A stretch of 64,000 nt of DNA from Ascoidea asiatica (Eukaryota; Ascomycota; Saccharomycetes; Ascoideales; Ascoideaceae): contig BCKQ01000018.1 of the NCBI GenBank assembly GCA_001600695.1, positions 164,518 through 228,517 of the forward strand. Reading direction: 5' to 3'. Of this stretch, positions 47,665 to 59,087 are shown one piece after another (within the stretch, counting starts at the first letter, position 1; each line of letters begins with the position of its first letter). The notes beneath the pieces were generated by a model, which saw only the letters and a list, made by a program, of their open reading frames with translations, was not told the origin of the DNA and made no database searches. A program made the position numbers and the translations under genes.

Positions 47665-49530
47665 TAGATACTTATTGAATTTACTTTTAGGTGAAATATA
47701 AAAAATAAATGTCTTATTATTATTGTTTTAAATATGATATTATAGAGTGGGCACGTGGTTTGTGGTTGTTTGTGGCTGGTTCCACGTCCCGGTGCAAATC
47801 GTGCACGCCAACCGAGGACCCAAAAAGACACGTCCCACTTGCGTCCAGGTCATGACTTCTTTGTTGTTGTAACAGTCACTCCGAGTATTTACGTAACTTC
47901 TCAGCACTGGCAATAATATTCTTTTGTGTTCACTGTGAAGACAGCCCGAGGATCAGTGAGTAGACACCACTGAGTAGACACCACTGAGTATATGCTTCTT
48001 AGATGGTTGTGGATCTGAGAGAAGATAAAGGTAAAGGTAAAGGTAATAGTACTGAAGTCAACAGTCAATAGCCAGTAGCCAGTAGTTGATGGATAGTGAT
48101 ATCTGTGTCTGTGTCTGTTTACAGTCCTTGAAGTGCGATGATATTCTGTTATTGTGCTGGTTACATTCAAGTCCATGAGTTTGAAACCTTTCAAGAGTGG
48201 ACTTAAACTAACCTTATCATAACTTCTATCTTCTATCTTCATAACTTTAGCTTCATTTCAAATTCAAATCCAAACCCACTTAACTTTACTCTTTATAATA
48301 CCAATATTAATACTATATACTCAATAATATTTATATACATACATGTACTCTATATTCATATTCATAATATGAAATTCCATATTCACTTTAAATTCACCAT
48401 TATTACACTAAATTAATCCTATTCTCATATCTTATAAATATTTTATATTTAAACTTTTCTTTTAAATAAACTTTAAATAACTATGATAAAAAAACAAAAA
48501 ACTTATTAAAATAATTCAAATGATATCACCTAATAATTCTTATATCTTTTGATATTTTTACTCCTAATTCTTTGATAAGTTTGTAATATGTTTTAAATTA
48601 ATCTTTGATACTTGATACTTAATGAGCTGTTTTATTTATTTTAATATAAATCTATTGTCCTTTTAAAAACTTTAAGACAAATTATACTCAAATTATACAA
48701 TATTCTAATTCATTCATTCATTCATTCATGTAAATCTTTTTTATAACTTTTAAATTCATAATTACTAATACTTATCAATACTTACTTCATAAACCTTTTT
48801 TTTTTTTTTAAAGTACTATTCTATATTTTCATAATCTATTAATAAAAAAATTTTACCAAAAAAATCATTAATTTATTCACATAATATTACAATATTTTAA
48901 TTATAATTTGACTCGATTTTTTAAAAAGCCTCATTATATACTTATTTACTTTAATATTTACTTTATTGTTTTACCTTTAGGTTTATATTCATTATTTAAA
49001 ATTAAAGTTACCTAAAATAAAGGTTAATGTATTTTAATGTATTTGAAAAATATATTTCATTTTTATTTCATTTTTATTTCATTTTTCAATTTTATACAAA
49101 TACAAATAATATACCTACTATAAACACTACCTACCGAGCTTGGAATATTAATAATAATAATAATATATTCTCCATAGTAATCACTTCAAAAGTTCGAAAT
49201 TTATAAAATTATTAATAATAATCATTAATTTAATCATTAAAATTCAATACTTAGCTTTTGTTTTTAAAGGATTTTCTCCTTTAAAATAATCCCTATATAT
49301 ATATACTATACATATATATATATATCTGAGATTATTTCCTTTCTTTTTTGAAAAAAAATGAATATTATTTATCAACTCTTTTTTAAATATTCATTACTTG
49401 TTTTTTTTTCAATAAATGAAGAACAGAATTCTAATCTAATTTTCTTCTTAAAAATATATAAAATTAATATTAATATTCTTTTTTAAATAACTGAATTATT
49501 TTATATATGTAAACAATTTTTCAATTAACA

Positions 49531-49573
<43 letters not shown>

Positions 49574-49645
49574 TTATTCGTTGAAATTAAATTATTCAAA
49601 TTAATAATATCAAAGTAATAAGATTGATTTACTTTGATAAATTAA
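47665..49645. other. 2-kb gene-free region upstream of the 239-aa ORF
   Basis: I see no supported gene. A GC-rich patch (47745-47860) holds CACGTG (47752-47757) and GTGCAAATCGTGCAC, a 5-bp inverted repeat with a 5-base loop. Direct repeats GAGTAGACACCACT lie near 47958-47984. The rest is T- and A-rich with many short motif repeats (ATTCATTC, TATACATAC) and ends in a long AAT microsatellite. It is probably a long promoter for the 49646 ORF, or holds an unseen RNA gene. Confidence 0.4.
49531..49571. repeat. (AAT)n microsatellite
   Basis: About 13 uninterrupted AAT trinucleotides lie 75-115 bases before the ATG at 49646. Confidence 0.9.
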
Positions 49646-50365
49646 ATGTTACTGAGAAATAATTATGTGGTTTCTCAAATTCAAGAAATTTTTAAAAATT
49701 TATTTTTAAAAATTTTTATAAATCAAAGAAAATCAATTGAATTATTAAATTATATTAATAATATTTTCATTCAAATATATATTAAAAGTTCTGAATCTTG
49801 GAAAATAAGTCTTAATCAATCTTTAAATAATAGAAAATCTTTAAAAATTATTCTTCATTATTTTATCACTTTTGAAAATCAATTTTTATCAACAAATCAA
49901 AAACAATTTCAATTTAATAATCTTGATTTAATTTTAGTTAATTTTATTCAAAATGTTTATCCAATTACTTCTTCTTTAAAAGATATTATTATAAAATTTA
50001 ATAATCTTAATTTAACTTTAAAATCACCTAGACAAGATCCAAAATATAAAATTTTTTATATACCTTCTATAATAATTTTAATAACAAATTTAATTAATGA
50101 TTTTAAAAAATCTTGTTTATTTTTTTCACATTTATTAAATTTTTTAAAAAATTTTAAAATTTGGAATAATTCTTCAATTGATAATATTAAAAAACAAATG
50201 CAATCATTAGAAAATAATTTAATTAATTCATTAATTTTAATTCATAATAAATATTCCATATTATGTTGTGGAAAAAGATTTCAAGATTTTAATTTCAATG
50301 AAAAAAAACAGTATATGAATACTTTACGTATAAAAGAAGAGAATATTAGAAAATCATTTGGTTGA
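49646..50365 (+). CDS. Hypothetical protein, 239 residues
   Basis: I do not recognise this protein. It starts at an ATG (MLLRNNYVVSQIQEIFKN) and is rich in Ile, Leu, Asn and Lys. It looks mainly helical, with no signal peptide, although two Ile/Leu/Phe-rich stretches (FYIPSIIILITNLI and CLFFSHLLNFL) could be buried helices. A CCGKRF motif lies near the end. The even distribution of hydrophobic and polar residues, and length well above chance in AT-rich DNA, support a real gene, but no domain is visible. It is isolated: about 2 kb of non-coding DNA precedes it and 4.8 kb follows it. Confidence 0.6.
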   Translation: MLLRNNYVVSQIQEIFKNLFLKIFINQRKSIELLNYINNIFIQIYIKSSESWKISLNQSLNNRKSLKIILHYFITFENQFLSTNQKQFQFNNLDLILVNFIQNVYPITSSLKDIIIKFNNLNLTLKSPRQDPKYKIFYIPSIIILITNLINDFKKSCLFFSHLLNFLKNFKIWNNSSIDNIKKQMQSLENNLINSLILIHNKYSILCCGKRFQDFNFNEKKQYMNTLRIKEENIRKSFG

Positions 50366-53300
50366 TTTATGCTGTATATATATTCTAAGTTGAAATTGGT
50401 TATGAGTTTCGGTATAAATGAAAAGTACCCATTATTTTATTTACTATTCTTCCCCTTTCCCCTTTTCTTCATAATTTCTCATCATTTTAATAGGAAAATC
50501 TTCAATTTTTTCATTCAAGATATTCGCTTATGTTTCTAAACCCTATCATAATTTCTTACTGAGAACCTATATATTTATTACCCTTTTAAACTATGAATTT
50601 CAAGACCTAAAATTCGGGATTTTTTATTTGTACATATGCACTTCTTTATATCATTTTTAATATAATTTATATAAAAACTCTTTAATCGTTTCTTTTAAAT
50701 CTTTTCCTTATGTTTTTCCCTTTTCTCAAATAAACTTGAAAAAAAATGAGTTCCTTTTGATAAAAATCTAAAATCTTTTTCAAAACACAAAAGCGCTTTT
50801 GAACACTACTTTCATTCTATAAGAACAAGAACAGAAACTTTAGTTAATTTTATTTCACCATCTTTAGTTTAGAAATATTTCACTGAATTTTAAAAAAAAA
50901 CATGTTATTATTGTAACAAATTACCTTTTTTTTTGCTCAACTTCTAATTGTGATGGGTTAACTATAAGCACCATTTGGAACCAGGTTTATAATATAGCTA
51001 TAAACATAAGTCATATATCAAAATTCTTCTTATTTTTCTTGAAAGTAATTTAGAATCAAAATGAAAAAAAAGGATAAGATAATAAAAAAAAAGAAAAAAG
51101 AAAAAAAGAAAAAAAGAAAAAAAATGTGAAAAAAGGTGATAAAATAGAAGATAAAGAAGATATTGAATCATGGAATAAAGTAACGTAATAATTTAGTTAC
51201 GATATTTCTCTGGTCTTTTTAATATTAACGTCAGCAGTTACGTGCATATTCCCGAATCGCAAAAACTACACCTTATTGAAAACTTTGGTTATATCTAAAC
51301 GTTATATATATATTCAACCACAATTCCTAAAATTATTGAAAAGGTCATTATTATTCTTTTTAATGGAAAAAATTTTGAAGAACTTTTTATTATTCTTTTT
51401 AAAAATATAAAAAGATAATTTGAAAAAAATTTGATTCTTCGAATAATAGTGTAATGAAAAATTTTCTGAATTCAAGCAATAAAATAAACCCAAGTTAATT
51501 ATCTTTCTTTTTATAATACTAAACTATTCTAAAACCAATAAATTTTTGTTTTCATATCTTTTAGAGTAAAAATTCATTTTAAATTAAAGAAAAAAATTGA
51601 AATAAGCCTGCTTCTATTTTTCATTGAAAAAAATATATGAAAATTCTATTTTGAATTTTAAATCTTTGAAGTTCATGTATCATGAAGTTATTTTCTATTT
51701 TATTTCATTGAAATTATAGAAGAACTATTTTAATTTCAAAAAAAATAATCAGCTTTTCTTAAAAGAAAAAATTTTCAAAATAATTCATTATAATAAAAAT
51801 AATTTTAAATAAAAATTTACTGAATGAAAAATACATTGCACCAATATAAAAAAGCGATTTTTGCAGCAGGTGCTAGGTAGAACTGTCTTAAATGGTGTAT
51901 TCTTCACACGTGACATTATGAAGCGTAACGTCTTTTTTAGGTCACAAACTGCTCCACCTTTGAAACATATCCAAGTAATGTGAAAATACAAGCAATAAAG
52001 ACATATTTGTTATTGTGAGATTTTTCAGAATATATAAACTCCAATGAAAGGAGAAGATTTCACAAATATTGATAATTTATAAAGCCTGTTTGGGGCTCTT
52101 GACATCAGAATGTTGGTGTGTTGATTATATTTTTCCTAAAGACTCTAAAACACCAAGAGCCTTGAGAATTAGGAACTGATTTTCTCGTAAAAGCCCAAAT
52201 GCTTAAAAATGCAAGTTGTACGTACTGCAGCATTTTGAAAGGTACGTGAATATCATCCGACCTAAATATGTTCTTTTTAAACAGGGAATTTTAATATGAT
52301 ATATTTTTTATCTCTAGTGAATTAGTCCTAATATTTAAAAAAGTAATCCTAACATTACAGGGCAGAAAAAACCCTCATTAACTTTTGAGTTACGAGAAAA
52401 GGCTCAACCTTAAATCTTAATTGATATTTTTATTTTTACTTAGGTTAATACATTTTGAATTCTTTTAACTTCAAAATAAATTTTCACTCTTTCAGGTTTT
52501 TTTCAGTTTTAAAAGTTCAACAATAAAATTGACTAGAGTAGTAGATATTCCTAACAAAATTTTGAATAAAAGAAATATATTTAATTCCCTAGTTTTCAAA
52601 ATAAAACTAGACCTAAATCCTTTTGAACAGTATGGCAAGAAAATAAGTAACATTAATCCAATTCAGGTTAGATTTAGCTCTCTCTTTTTTCTGCTGATAA
52701 AGAAAAGAAAAGATGTTTTCCTTTTTTGAATTCAATTATCAATAGAATTCTCATCTCATATTTTGAAGTTTTCTAACATTTACGAAATCTTCATACACAA
52801 TAAGTAGCAAATGGATCTTTGAAATTCAAAATAATAGAAATAATTTAGAATCAAAACTAAACAAAACTAAGAATTCATCAAATAATTCCTCAGAAAAGTT
52901 GTTTTCTTATGTTCTTTGTCAAAAAAAAAACGGTCCATATACTAATGAAATTCTCAATTAAGGTGTATTATGCTTTTTAGTGCTATGATGAAAATTGATG
53001 TCAATAATGGATTTCTTTATTCTGCTGTTTCCGAGTTATTTCCAACAAAATTTAGATTAATCAGTGTTCATAACTTTCAAACTATTACTTTTTACCCATG
53101 ACATTTTTTGTGTCCAAAGACTAATATATTCTGAGTACATAAGTATCAGTAAGAATCTGATGTTTGGTCATTGAAATACAGAAAATATTTTAAAGAAGAC
53201 TCTAGGGTGGAGGTCCTGTCTAATAAAAGTTCTCTTAAAACATTTTTGCAAATTATTTTTTAAACCTTCACTAGTTAAAAGAGTTATATTCCCATAAGTT

Positions 53301-55204
53301 ATTTTCTTATCAGAAATGATTTAGTTTCTCAAATTGAATTTATTTCAAACATATTTTAAACTTTTCTCACAAAAATTTGCCTCGAAATAATGTTAACCTT
53401 CAAATTTTTCTTTATCTTATCTTATTGTTTCAATAGTATTAGAAAAAGGAAATTTGTTTATTTATACTCAATTTTTTTAACTCGAAAACCAAAGTCAGTT
53501 TATTATTCCTTAGCTGTTTTGATACAATATGTAAACCATTTTCTTTTAAATAATAACAAAAGATGAGCTTAATTTGAAAAATAAACTAGATTTTTATTTT
53601 TTCTTCCTCTATTTTAGGTTAAAAAAAGTAATATAAAATTCAGAGTTGTAACTTATCAGTTTCTTTCCGAAACTATTTTCATACAGTCCACTTTTTGGTG
53701 AAAAAAATGATAAACTTTTTCTTTAGAATTAGGTTTTAAGATAAGCATAACTTTTTTCCTTTTAATTTTTTATGCCTATCCCTCTATTTCGCTTGCACTT
53801 TAGCTTTTCATAAAAGCGAGTATTAGTTTAATTTTTCCAATTGTAGTAGAAATCACTAGTCGAATTTTGCTAAATTTTCTCATGTATTGAAAAACATTTA
53901 GAAAATATTCAAAAAATCAGATTCTCGTATAAATAAATATCTCAGAATAATATCTTTTTTTACTCAGTCAGAAAAAAAAAAACTCGTTCTATAATCTCTA
54001 TTTTAAGCTAGAAAAGGCCTGAAACGTTATCATAAAGAGAATTTGAATCTTAGTTGATTTCTTCTATTAAAAACAAAATAAAAAATAAATCCAATTACAG
54101 TGCAAGTGAAATTTCACTTTAAGCAGAAATATTACCTGAAAAGTTTGAAAGAAATTAAAAAAGTTAAATAAAAAAAGGAAAAAATAGTAATCTAAGAGAC
54201 CATTCGTTGATGGGAATTTGAAAATAAAAGTAGATAAAAGTACCAGTTTTATTAGTATTCTTTTGAATACATCTTTTGAGAAAATTGAAAAAAAAATATT
54301 AAAACATTTAGAAAGCTCAACTAAAGCTGAATTATAGTTGAAAGGAATTATCTATTAATTTAAATAGTAATTCTTCAAGAGAAATTAATCAAGTCACTAT
54401 TAAAATGTTTCAACTTCAAAACTGATTGATCCTATACTTCAAAACAATTCATTATTACTATATATTTTCAAGAATAATAGTGGGTTAGATTCTTGAAATT
54501 TCAATCCTTTTCTTTTCTTCAGCTTTTGTTTCTTCTTTTACCCAAATGAGATTGAAATTAAATATTCCTTTTTATAACGAATATCTTCTGACTTATGTTT
54601 TTATGTCTAAAATTAGATTATAAATAATCAAAAAGTTGAAAGAAAGTTTGCGATAAAAAATCAATTTTTTGGCGATTTTTGAAAATACATAGTGAAAAAA
54701 GTTAAAAACGGTACCTTAAGCAGTAAAACTAAGAATTATAATCTTTCCAAATGCAAATACCCCGTGCATTGCGGAATACAGGTTTCTCTTATTTGAATTC
54801 GTGGTGTTTTCAGCCAGCTTTTAAATCATAACGTTATTACCTTTATTTCAAAAAATATTCATTGAATAATGAGGATAACTTTATCAAAATATTAATGTTC
54901 TCATCTGAACAATCTATTAAAAGATAATTAACACTACTCAATTGCAAAATATCAATACTAGGATCAAGGAAACCGAATTATTCTATATAATAATCAAACT
55001 TATCTGTTATAATGACTTACTGATTGGCATTTAACTCCTCAATAATATCAAAATCATTTCCGTTTTATAATCATTAACTATTAGCTATCATTTCTTTTAT
55101 TTTCATTTTTTATTTGCATATATCAACTATAGATTTTGAATAATATCATTTCAATACAAGCATTTCTTAATCAAAAACTCAATCTCAAAAAACTTAATTT
55201 TAAA
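50366..55204. other. 4.8-kb gene-free AT-rich region, centromere candidate
   Basis: The longest ORFs in either strand are 66-67 codons and none has coding character or homology that I recognise. The sequence is mostly unique AT-rich DNA without obvious long repeats. It includes a purine run (51059-51170), CACGTG at 51907-51912, an 8-bp inverted repeat GGCTCTTG/CAAGAGCC (52094-52161), and a CCGAA element TTTCCGAAA (53664-53672). No point-centromere arrangement (CDEI, about 80 bp AT, CDEIII) is present. In a window otherwise densely packed with genes, this is the only gap of this size. A regional centromere is the leading idea; decayed coding or mobile DNA is an alternative. Confidence 0.35.
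51059..51170. repeat. Polypurine low-complexity tract
   Basis: About 110 bases are almost entirely A and G (AAAAAAGAAAAAAAG-type repeats) on the plus strand within the gene-free region. Confidence 0.75.
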
Positions 55205-55843
55205 ATGCCTTCAGATATTCAACTTGAAGACCTAAGCAAAACCACCAAATCTGATTTGTTGCCGACTTATATGGATTCCAAATCATCAAATACTTCAAAA
55301 GGATTAAAAAGAAGAAGACGATTACTTTTCCTTATAGCAATAATATTGATAGGTCTCTTATCAACTTTTCTTAAAAATTATAATCAATTAAAATTAGAAT
55401 ATAATGCAATTCTGATTGGGTTTCTATTTGGAACAATTACTTCAACTTTAGCACAATCTTTCAATCAAATATATAACAGAAAGTATTCTTACAATCAATT
55501 AATGAAATTTGCAATTTGGGGATCTATAAATGGTGTCTTTAGTTGCTTATGGATTGATCTTTTGGTAGTTCAGTTTGAGAATACCACAGCCAGAGTCTTA
55601 GTTGATCAACTAATAGGTGCTCCTTCTTTCCAATTGATATATTTTATATTAAGCTGTCTTTGGGATAACCTAGAATTCAAAAAGTCATTTAAACCTCTTT
55701 ATTTAAGAGGATTACAATTTTCTTATTTGATATGGCCCACATTTTCTTTTGCGAGTTTTTTGTTTTTACCACCAGAAATCATATTCCCGGCCAACTGTAT
55801 GGTTTCGCTTCTCTGGAATATTGTTTTAAGTTTTATAAATTGA
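55205..55843 (+). CDS. Mpv17/PMP22-family integral membrane protein
   Basis: From the first ATG at 55205 (MPSDIQLEDL) this is a 212-residue protein with four or five hydrophobic spans. Its C-terminal block shows the Mpv17/PMP22/Sym1 signature: a Trp-Pro turn (LIWPTFSFASFLFLPPEI), then a short loop and NCMVSLLWNIVLSF, in which the W and LS positions are characteristic. An upstream block, GFLFGTITSTLAQSFNQ, fits the family's first helix pair (G...D/AxxxQ). Members are small channel-like proteins of peroxisomes or the mitochondrial inner membrane. The hydrophilic N terminus is not a classical presequence, so a peroxisomal or vacuolar relative such as YOR292C is as likely as Sym1. Residue positions after the first span contain one CTG codon (AILIGF). 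Confidence 0.7.
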   Translation: MPSDIQLEDLSKTTKSDLLPTYMDSKSSNTSKGLKRRRRLLFLIAIILIGLLSTFLKNYNQLKLEYNAILIGFLFGTITSTLAQSFNQIYNRKYSYNQLMKFAIWGSINGVFSCLWIDLLVVQFENTTARVLVDQLIGAPSFQLIYFILSCLWDNLEFKKSFKPLYLRGLQFSYLIWPTFSFASFLFLPPEIIFPANCMVSLLWNIVLSFIN

Positions 55844-56091
55844 ATTAATCTAGAAAAATAAAAGTTCACGTATCATCATTTATTTCACTACATTTTATAT
55901 GTTGTAAGGCTATTTTACTTTTGTTTTAAGCTATACTTGAATTGTATAAATAAAAGACAATTCTTTTCTTGCCTTTTCACTTTGTTTAATTTTTTTTTTT
56001 TTTGTTTCTTTATCGGCGCTAAAAACAAAATATCAACTTTCTCTATATAAATATTTGGTGAAATAGAAGCTCATTCAAAAAAATTAAAATA

Positions 56092-57831
56092 ATGAAGGTT
56101 AATGATGAATCATTTCAGGAATCAATTTGGAAAGCAAATAAAGGAATTTCAGATCAGAAAAATAAAATAAGCAGTGATTTTGATAGTAGTTTTATTACCA
56201 GATTTAGTTCAACCGATACTTTTGAATCATCTTTTCTTTCTTCATCTTCAAATTTTAATTCGAATGATATAGATTTTTTCAATAAAAACAGTGAAAACTT
56301 TGAACCAAGTTTAACAGAATCACAATTAACAGTTATCAGTTCAATTACTAAAATCTTTGACAATATACAAAATATACCAATTGATGTTTCAAATTCGTTT
56401 CTTCAAAAGTTACTAATATTATTAATGAGCAAAGATTCAACTTTAGCATCTCCTTTTCAAATTAGGCTTCCTTTTTCTTGGGCAAATATATTCAACAATT
56501 ATGAAACAAATTTTGATTCTGAAAAAATATCTATGCCAATTGATTTTTCAAATTTTACTTTCGATTTTATAAAAGCAAAATATTATGACAATCATAAAAA
56601 TTTCAACCTTTACTCTTCTATTTTGAATGATATATTTATTACCAAATGTATGAAAAAAAAAACAGGTAATGAAAATATATTTTTAATTCCTATAATACCC
56701 TCATTTTTAGAATGTGTATCTGGGTTTATAGATAATCAGGCAATAGGGCTTCAAGATAATTTAACATATTCCAAATGTTCTAAAGAATCTTTTAGTCAAA
56801 ATGGTTTTATTTTATTTCAAAAATTAATTGAATTTCCTAGCTATTTAAAAAAAAAATTATATGAGTTTGATAACATAATTCAAATGAAAAATATTAAGAA
56901 TTTGAATTGTGAAAAGAAATTTTTTCCAATAAATTACAATCTAAATAATTTTTTAAGTTTCAAATTCAAAGAAATTTTGAAAGATTATATCACTTGGTTA
57001 ATAAAATCTAGTTATTTTGTTGAAAAAAAATTTGTTTTCAAACTTAGCAGTTTAAGTATTGAAAGTTTTTTAGAAGTATTTTTAAAAGATTATTTGATAA
57101 TTGTTTCTCTAGATGAAGTGAAAGCTCAAACAGAGCCTGATAAAATAATGACACAATCGACGAAAAAAAATATCGATGATTCAAAAAGTAATAATTTTAA
57201 TAAAAAAAAGAGAAAGGTTCATGATAATCATCTGTCCAATCAATATTATAATCAACCTACCACCAAAGACTTTGATAATCTCATATCACTTCTAAAAGAT
57301 AAGCTGAATTCATCATCAGTAATAAACTCCAAAATGCATTCTATGAACAAGTTGAAATTTGGTATTATAATAGCTGGTCCCTTAATAACACTTTGCGTAA
57401 ATGATGCAAATCTAGTTCATTGTACTTCCACTTCTGATAATGAGAAACCACGTAATCTTGATAGTTTTCAAAATTCCAAAAACCTCAAGAAAGAATTTGA
57501 TGAATGGTCTGAAGTTTCTTCCAAAGGAATTGTTCCTGATTGTGAAAAAGATATAAAAAAAAATATTATTAACAATTTGAGACCGCTTATTACTTTTAAT
57601 ATGCTGAAATTTTTAAAAATGTCGGCTTCACAAAATTGTACCAAGATATTCAAATCGACACAAACTTTTAAAAAAGATTTTGAAAACTCTTTTAAAAATG
57701 TTAGACTTGAGGATGATTCTTGTCAATTTTTTTTAAAGCTTGCTATGTTCATTGAAATAAGTCGTAAAGTTTTCATTAATGATCTTTTAAATTCAAATAT
57801 ATTTCCTTTAGATTTCACTCTTGACATATGA
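56092..57831 (+). CDS. Hypothetical protein with strong nuclear localisation motif
   Basis: I do not recognise this 579-residue protein. It begins at an ATG (MKVNDESFQESIWKANKGI), has a Ser-rich acidic first 75 residues, and then a long alternation of helical hydrophobic blocks (FLQKLLILLMSKDS, RLPFSWANIF, DYITWLIKSSYFVEKKFVFKL). A basic cluster KKKRKV at 371-376 is a textbook monopartite nuclear localisation signal. After it comes another ordered section (KLKFGIIIAGPLITLCVNDANLVHC) and a C-terminal helical end. Composition is normal, with no long low-complexity runs, so it is surely a gene. Rapid divergence suggests a nuclear structural or DNA-metabolism protein, but that is only inference. 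It precedes VPS60 on the same strand. Confidence 0.8.
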   Translation: MKVNDESFQESIWKANKGISDQKNKISSDFDSSFITRFSSTDTFESSFLSSSSNFNSNDIDFFNKNSENFEPSLTESQLTVISSITKIFDNIQNIPIDVSNSFLQKLLILLMSKDSTLASPFQIRLPFSWANIFNNYETNFDSEKISMPIDFSNFTFDFIKAKYYDNHKNFNLYSSILNDIFITKCMKKKTGNENIFLIPIIPSFLECVSGFIDNQAIGLQDNLTYSKCSKESFSQNGFILFQKLIEFPSYLKKKLYEFDNIIQMKNIKNLNCEKKFFPINYNLNNFLSFKFKEILKDYITWLIKSSYFVEKKFVFKLSSLSIESFLEVFLKDYLIIVSLDEVKAQTEPDKIMTQSTKKNIDDSKSNNFNKKKRKVHDNHLSNQYYNQPTTKDFDNLISLLKDKLNSSSVINSKMHSMNKLKFGIIIAGPLITLCVNDANLVHCTSTSDNEKPRNLDSFQNSKNLKKEFDEWSEVSSKGIVPDCEKDIKKNIINNLRPLITFNMLKFLKMSASQNCTKIFKSTQTFKKDFENSFKNVRLEDDSCQFFLKLAMFIEISRKVFINDLLNSNIFPLDFTLDI

Positions 57832-58385
57832 TTTATCAATCCTAATCTGCTTTATAATTTATTGTGAATATCAAAATGCAAAATATTATTTACATAAATC
57901 ACTAGAGTCATCTCAAAAATGGGGAATATTTGGAAAATGTTGAAATATTTCAAGCAAATCTAGATTTTGAATACTTTCATGTCTCTACTGTAGGATACTT
58001 CAAATTATTGTTCTTTCCTGAAAAATAGTTTTTTAATAGGAGTATGCTATTATTATTGAGACAAATAATCTGTAAAACGTTTTGTAAAATAATTTGTAGA
58101 ATTACTAGCAATACTATTACTGCTTATGTTTGTACTAATGGATGAGTTCAACAGATTTTGAGATAAAATGGTAACGCTTTCGGAGATAATAAATTAAATC
58201 GCGATATTATAAAGAAGCAGTTATCACGTGCTATAATTTGTTTTATCGCTTAATTATTTAAGAATTCTCCTTTTTCCTAATGATAAAAAGTGTCGATATC
58301 TCATTCAAAAGAAGTAAATATATCAAAAAAAAGAATTAAACAGTAAAAATTAATATTAAGTTAACTTATCGCCATTATTATAACA
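57832..58385. promoter_or_regulatory. VPS60 promoter region
   Basis: A 554-base gap lies between two plus-strand genes. It contains TATCACGTGCTAT (58222-58234), an E-box with flanks identical to one in the COQ3/VPS72 promoter, about 155 bases before the VPS60 ATG. No ORF is visible. Confidence 0.55.
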
Positions 58386-59051
58386 ATGAACAGATTATTT
58401 GGATCAAAACGAAATGCTGCCCCAAAGCCAACTTTGAATGATGCTCTTACAAATATTGATGGTAGAGTGTCTTCATTAGATATAAAACTATCTAAAATTA
58501 ATGCAGAATTAACAACATATCAACAAAGATTAACTAGAATGAGAGAAGGTCCAGGAAAAAGGGCATTGAAACAAAAAGCTTTGAAATTACTCAAACAAAA
58601 AAAACAAATAGAGGCTCAAAAGGATCAACTTGAAAATCAAAGTTGGAATATGTCTCAAGCTCAAATGACTAATGATAATTTAAAAAATACTATGATAACA
58701 ATTGATGCTATGAAACAAACTAATAAAGAACTTAAGAAAACTTATGGAAAGATTGATGTTGATAAAATTGATGATTTACAGGATGAGATGCTTGATTTGA
58801 TTGAAAAGAGTAACGAGATTCAAGATAGTTTATCTACGGCCTATAATGTACCCGATGATGTAAGTGAAAGTGAATTGGATGCAGAATTAGAAGCATTGGG
58901 TGATGAAATTCAATATGAACAAGAAAGTTCTTCTCAAATTCCTAGTTATTTACAAGCTGATGATGAAATGACTAAATTACCAAGTTTTATTGATGAAGAT
59001 TCAATCAAAGATACAAATGCAATTGATAAAAATAAACTTACAGCAACTTGA
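58386..59051 (+). CDS. VPS60: ESCRT-III-associated protein Vps60 (CHMP5/Mos10)
   Basis: Vps60 is a Snf7-family ESCRT-III protein that binds Vta1 and regulates Vps4 in multivesicular body sorting. The 221-residue protein begins MNRLFGSKRNAAPKPTLNDA, the Vps60-specific start. It has long coiled helices (INAELTTYQQRLTRMREGPGK, then KQKALKLLKQKKQIEAQKDQL), SWNMSQAQM, TIDAMKQTNKELKK, and an acidic C-terminal half with DDLQDEMLDLIEKSNEIQDSL and ELDAELEALGDE, where the MIT/Vta1-binding segments lie. Length matches the family (229 in S. cerevisiae). It converges on COQ3 with 36 bases between stops, and VPS72 is two genes away; VPS72 and VPS60 are direct neighbours in S. cerevisiae. Confidence 0.96.
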   Translation: MNRLFGSKRNAAPKPTLNDALTNIDGRVSSLDIKLSKINAELTTYQQRLTRMREGPGKRALKQKALKLLKQKKQIEAQKDQLENQSWNMSQAQMTNDNLKNTMITIDAMKQTNKELKKTYGKIDVDKIDDLQDEMLDLIEKSNEIQDSLSTAYNVPDDVSESELDAELEALGDEIQYEQESSSQIPSYLQADDEMTKLPSFIDEDSIKDTNAIDKNKLTAT

Positions 59052-59087
59052 TTTTTATTCATAATATATTATACTATTAACCACTCC

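Noticed and set aside
47901..48242. 113-aa minus-strand ORF
   Set aside because: Repetitive Thr/Ser/Arg composition, no homology, lies in a promoter-like region.
52529..52729. 66-aa plus-strand ORF in the gene desert
   Set aside because: No ATG at its start (begins TTG), chance length, no homology.
53664..53672. TTTCCGAAA resembling the CDEIII core of point centromeres
   Set aside because: No CDEI at the required 80-100 bp; nearest CACGTG is 1.75 kb away.
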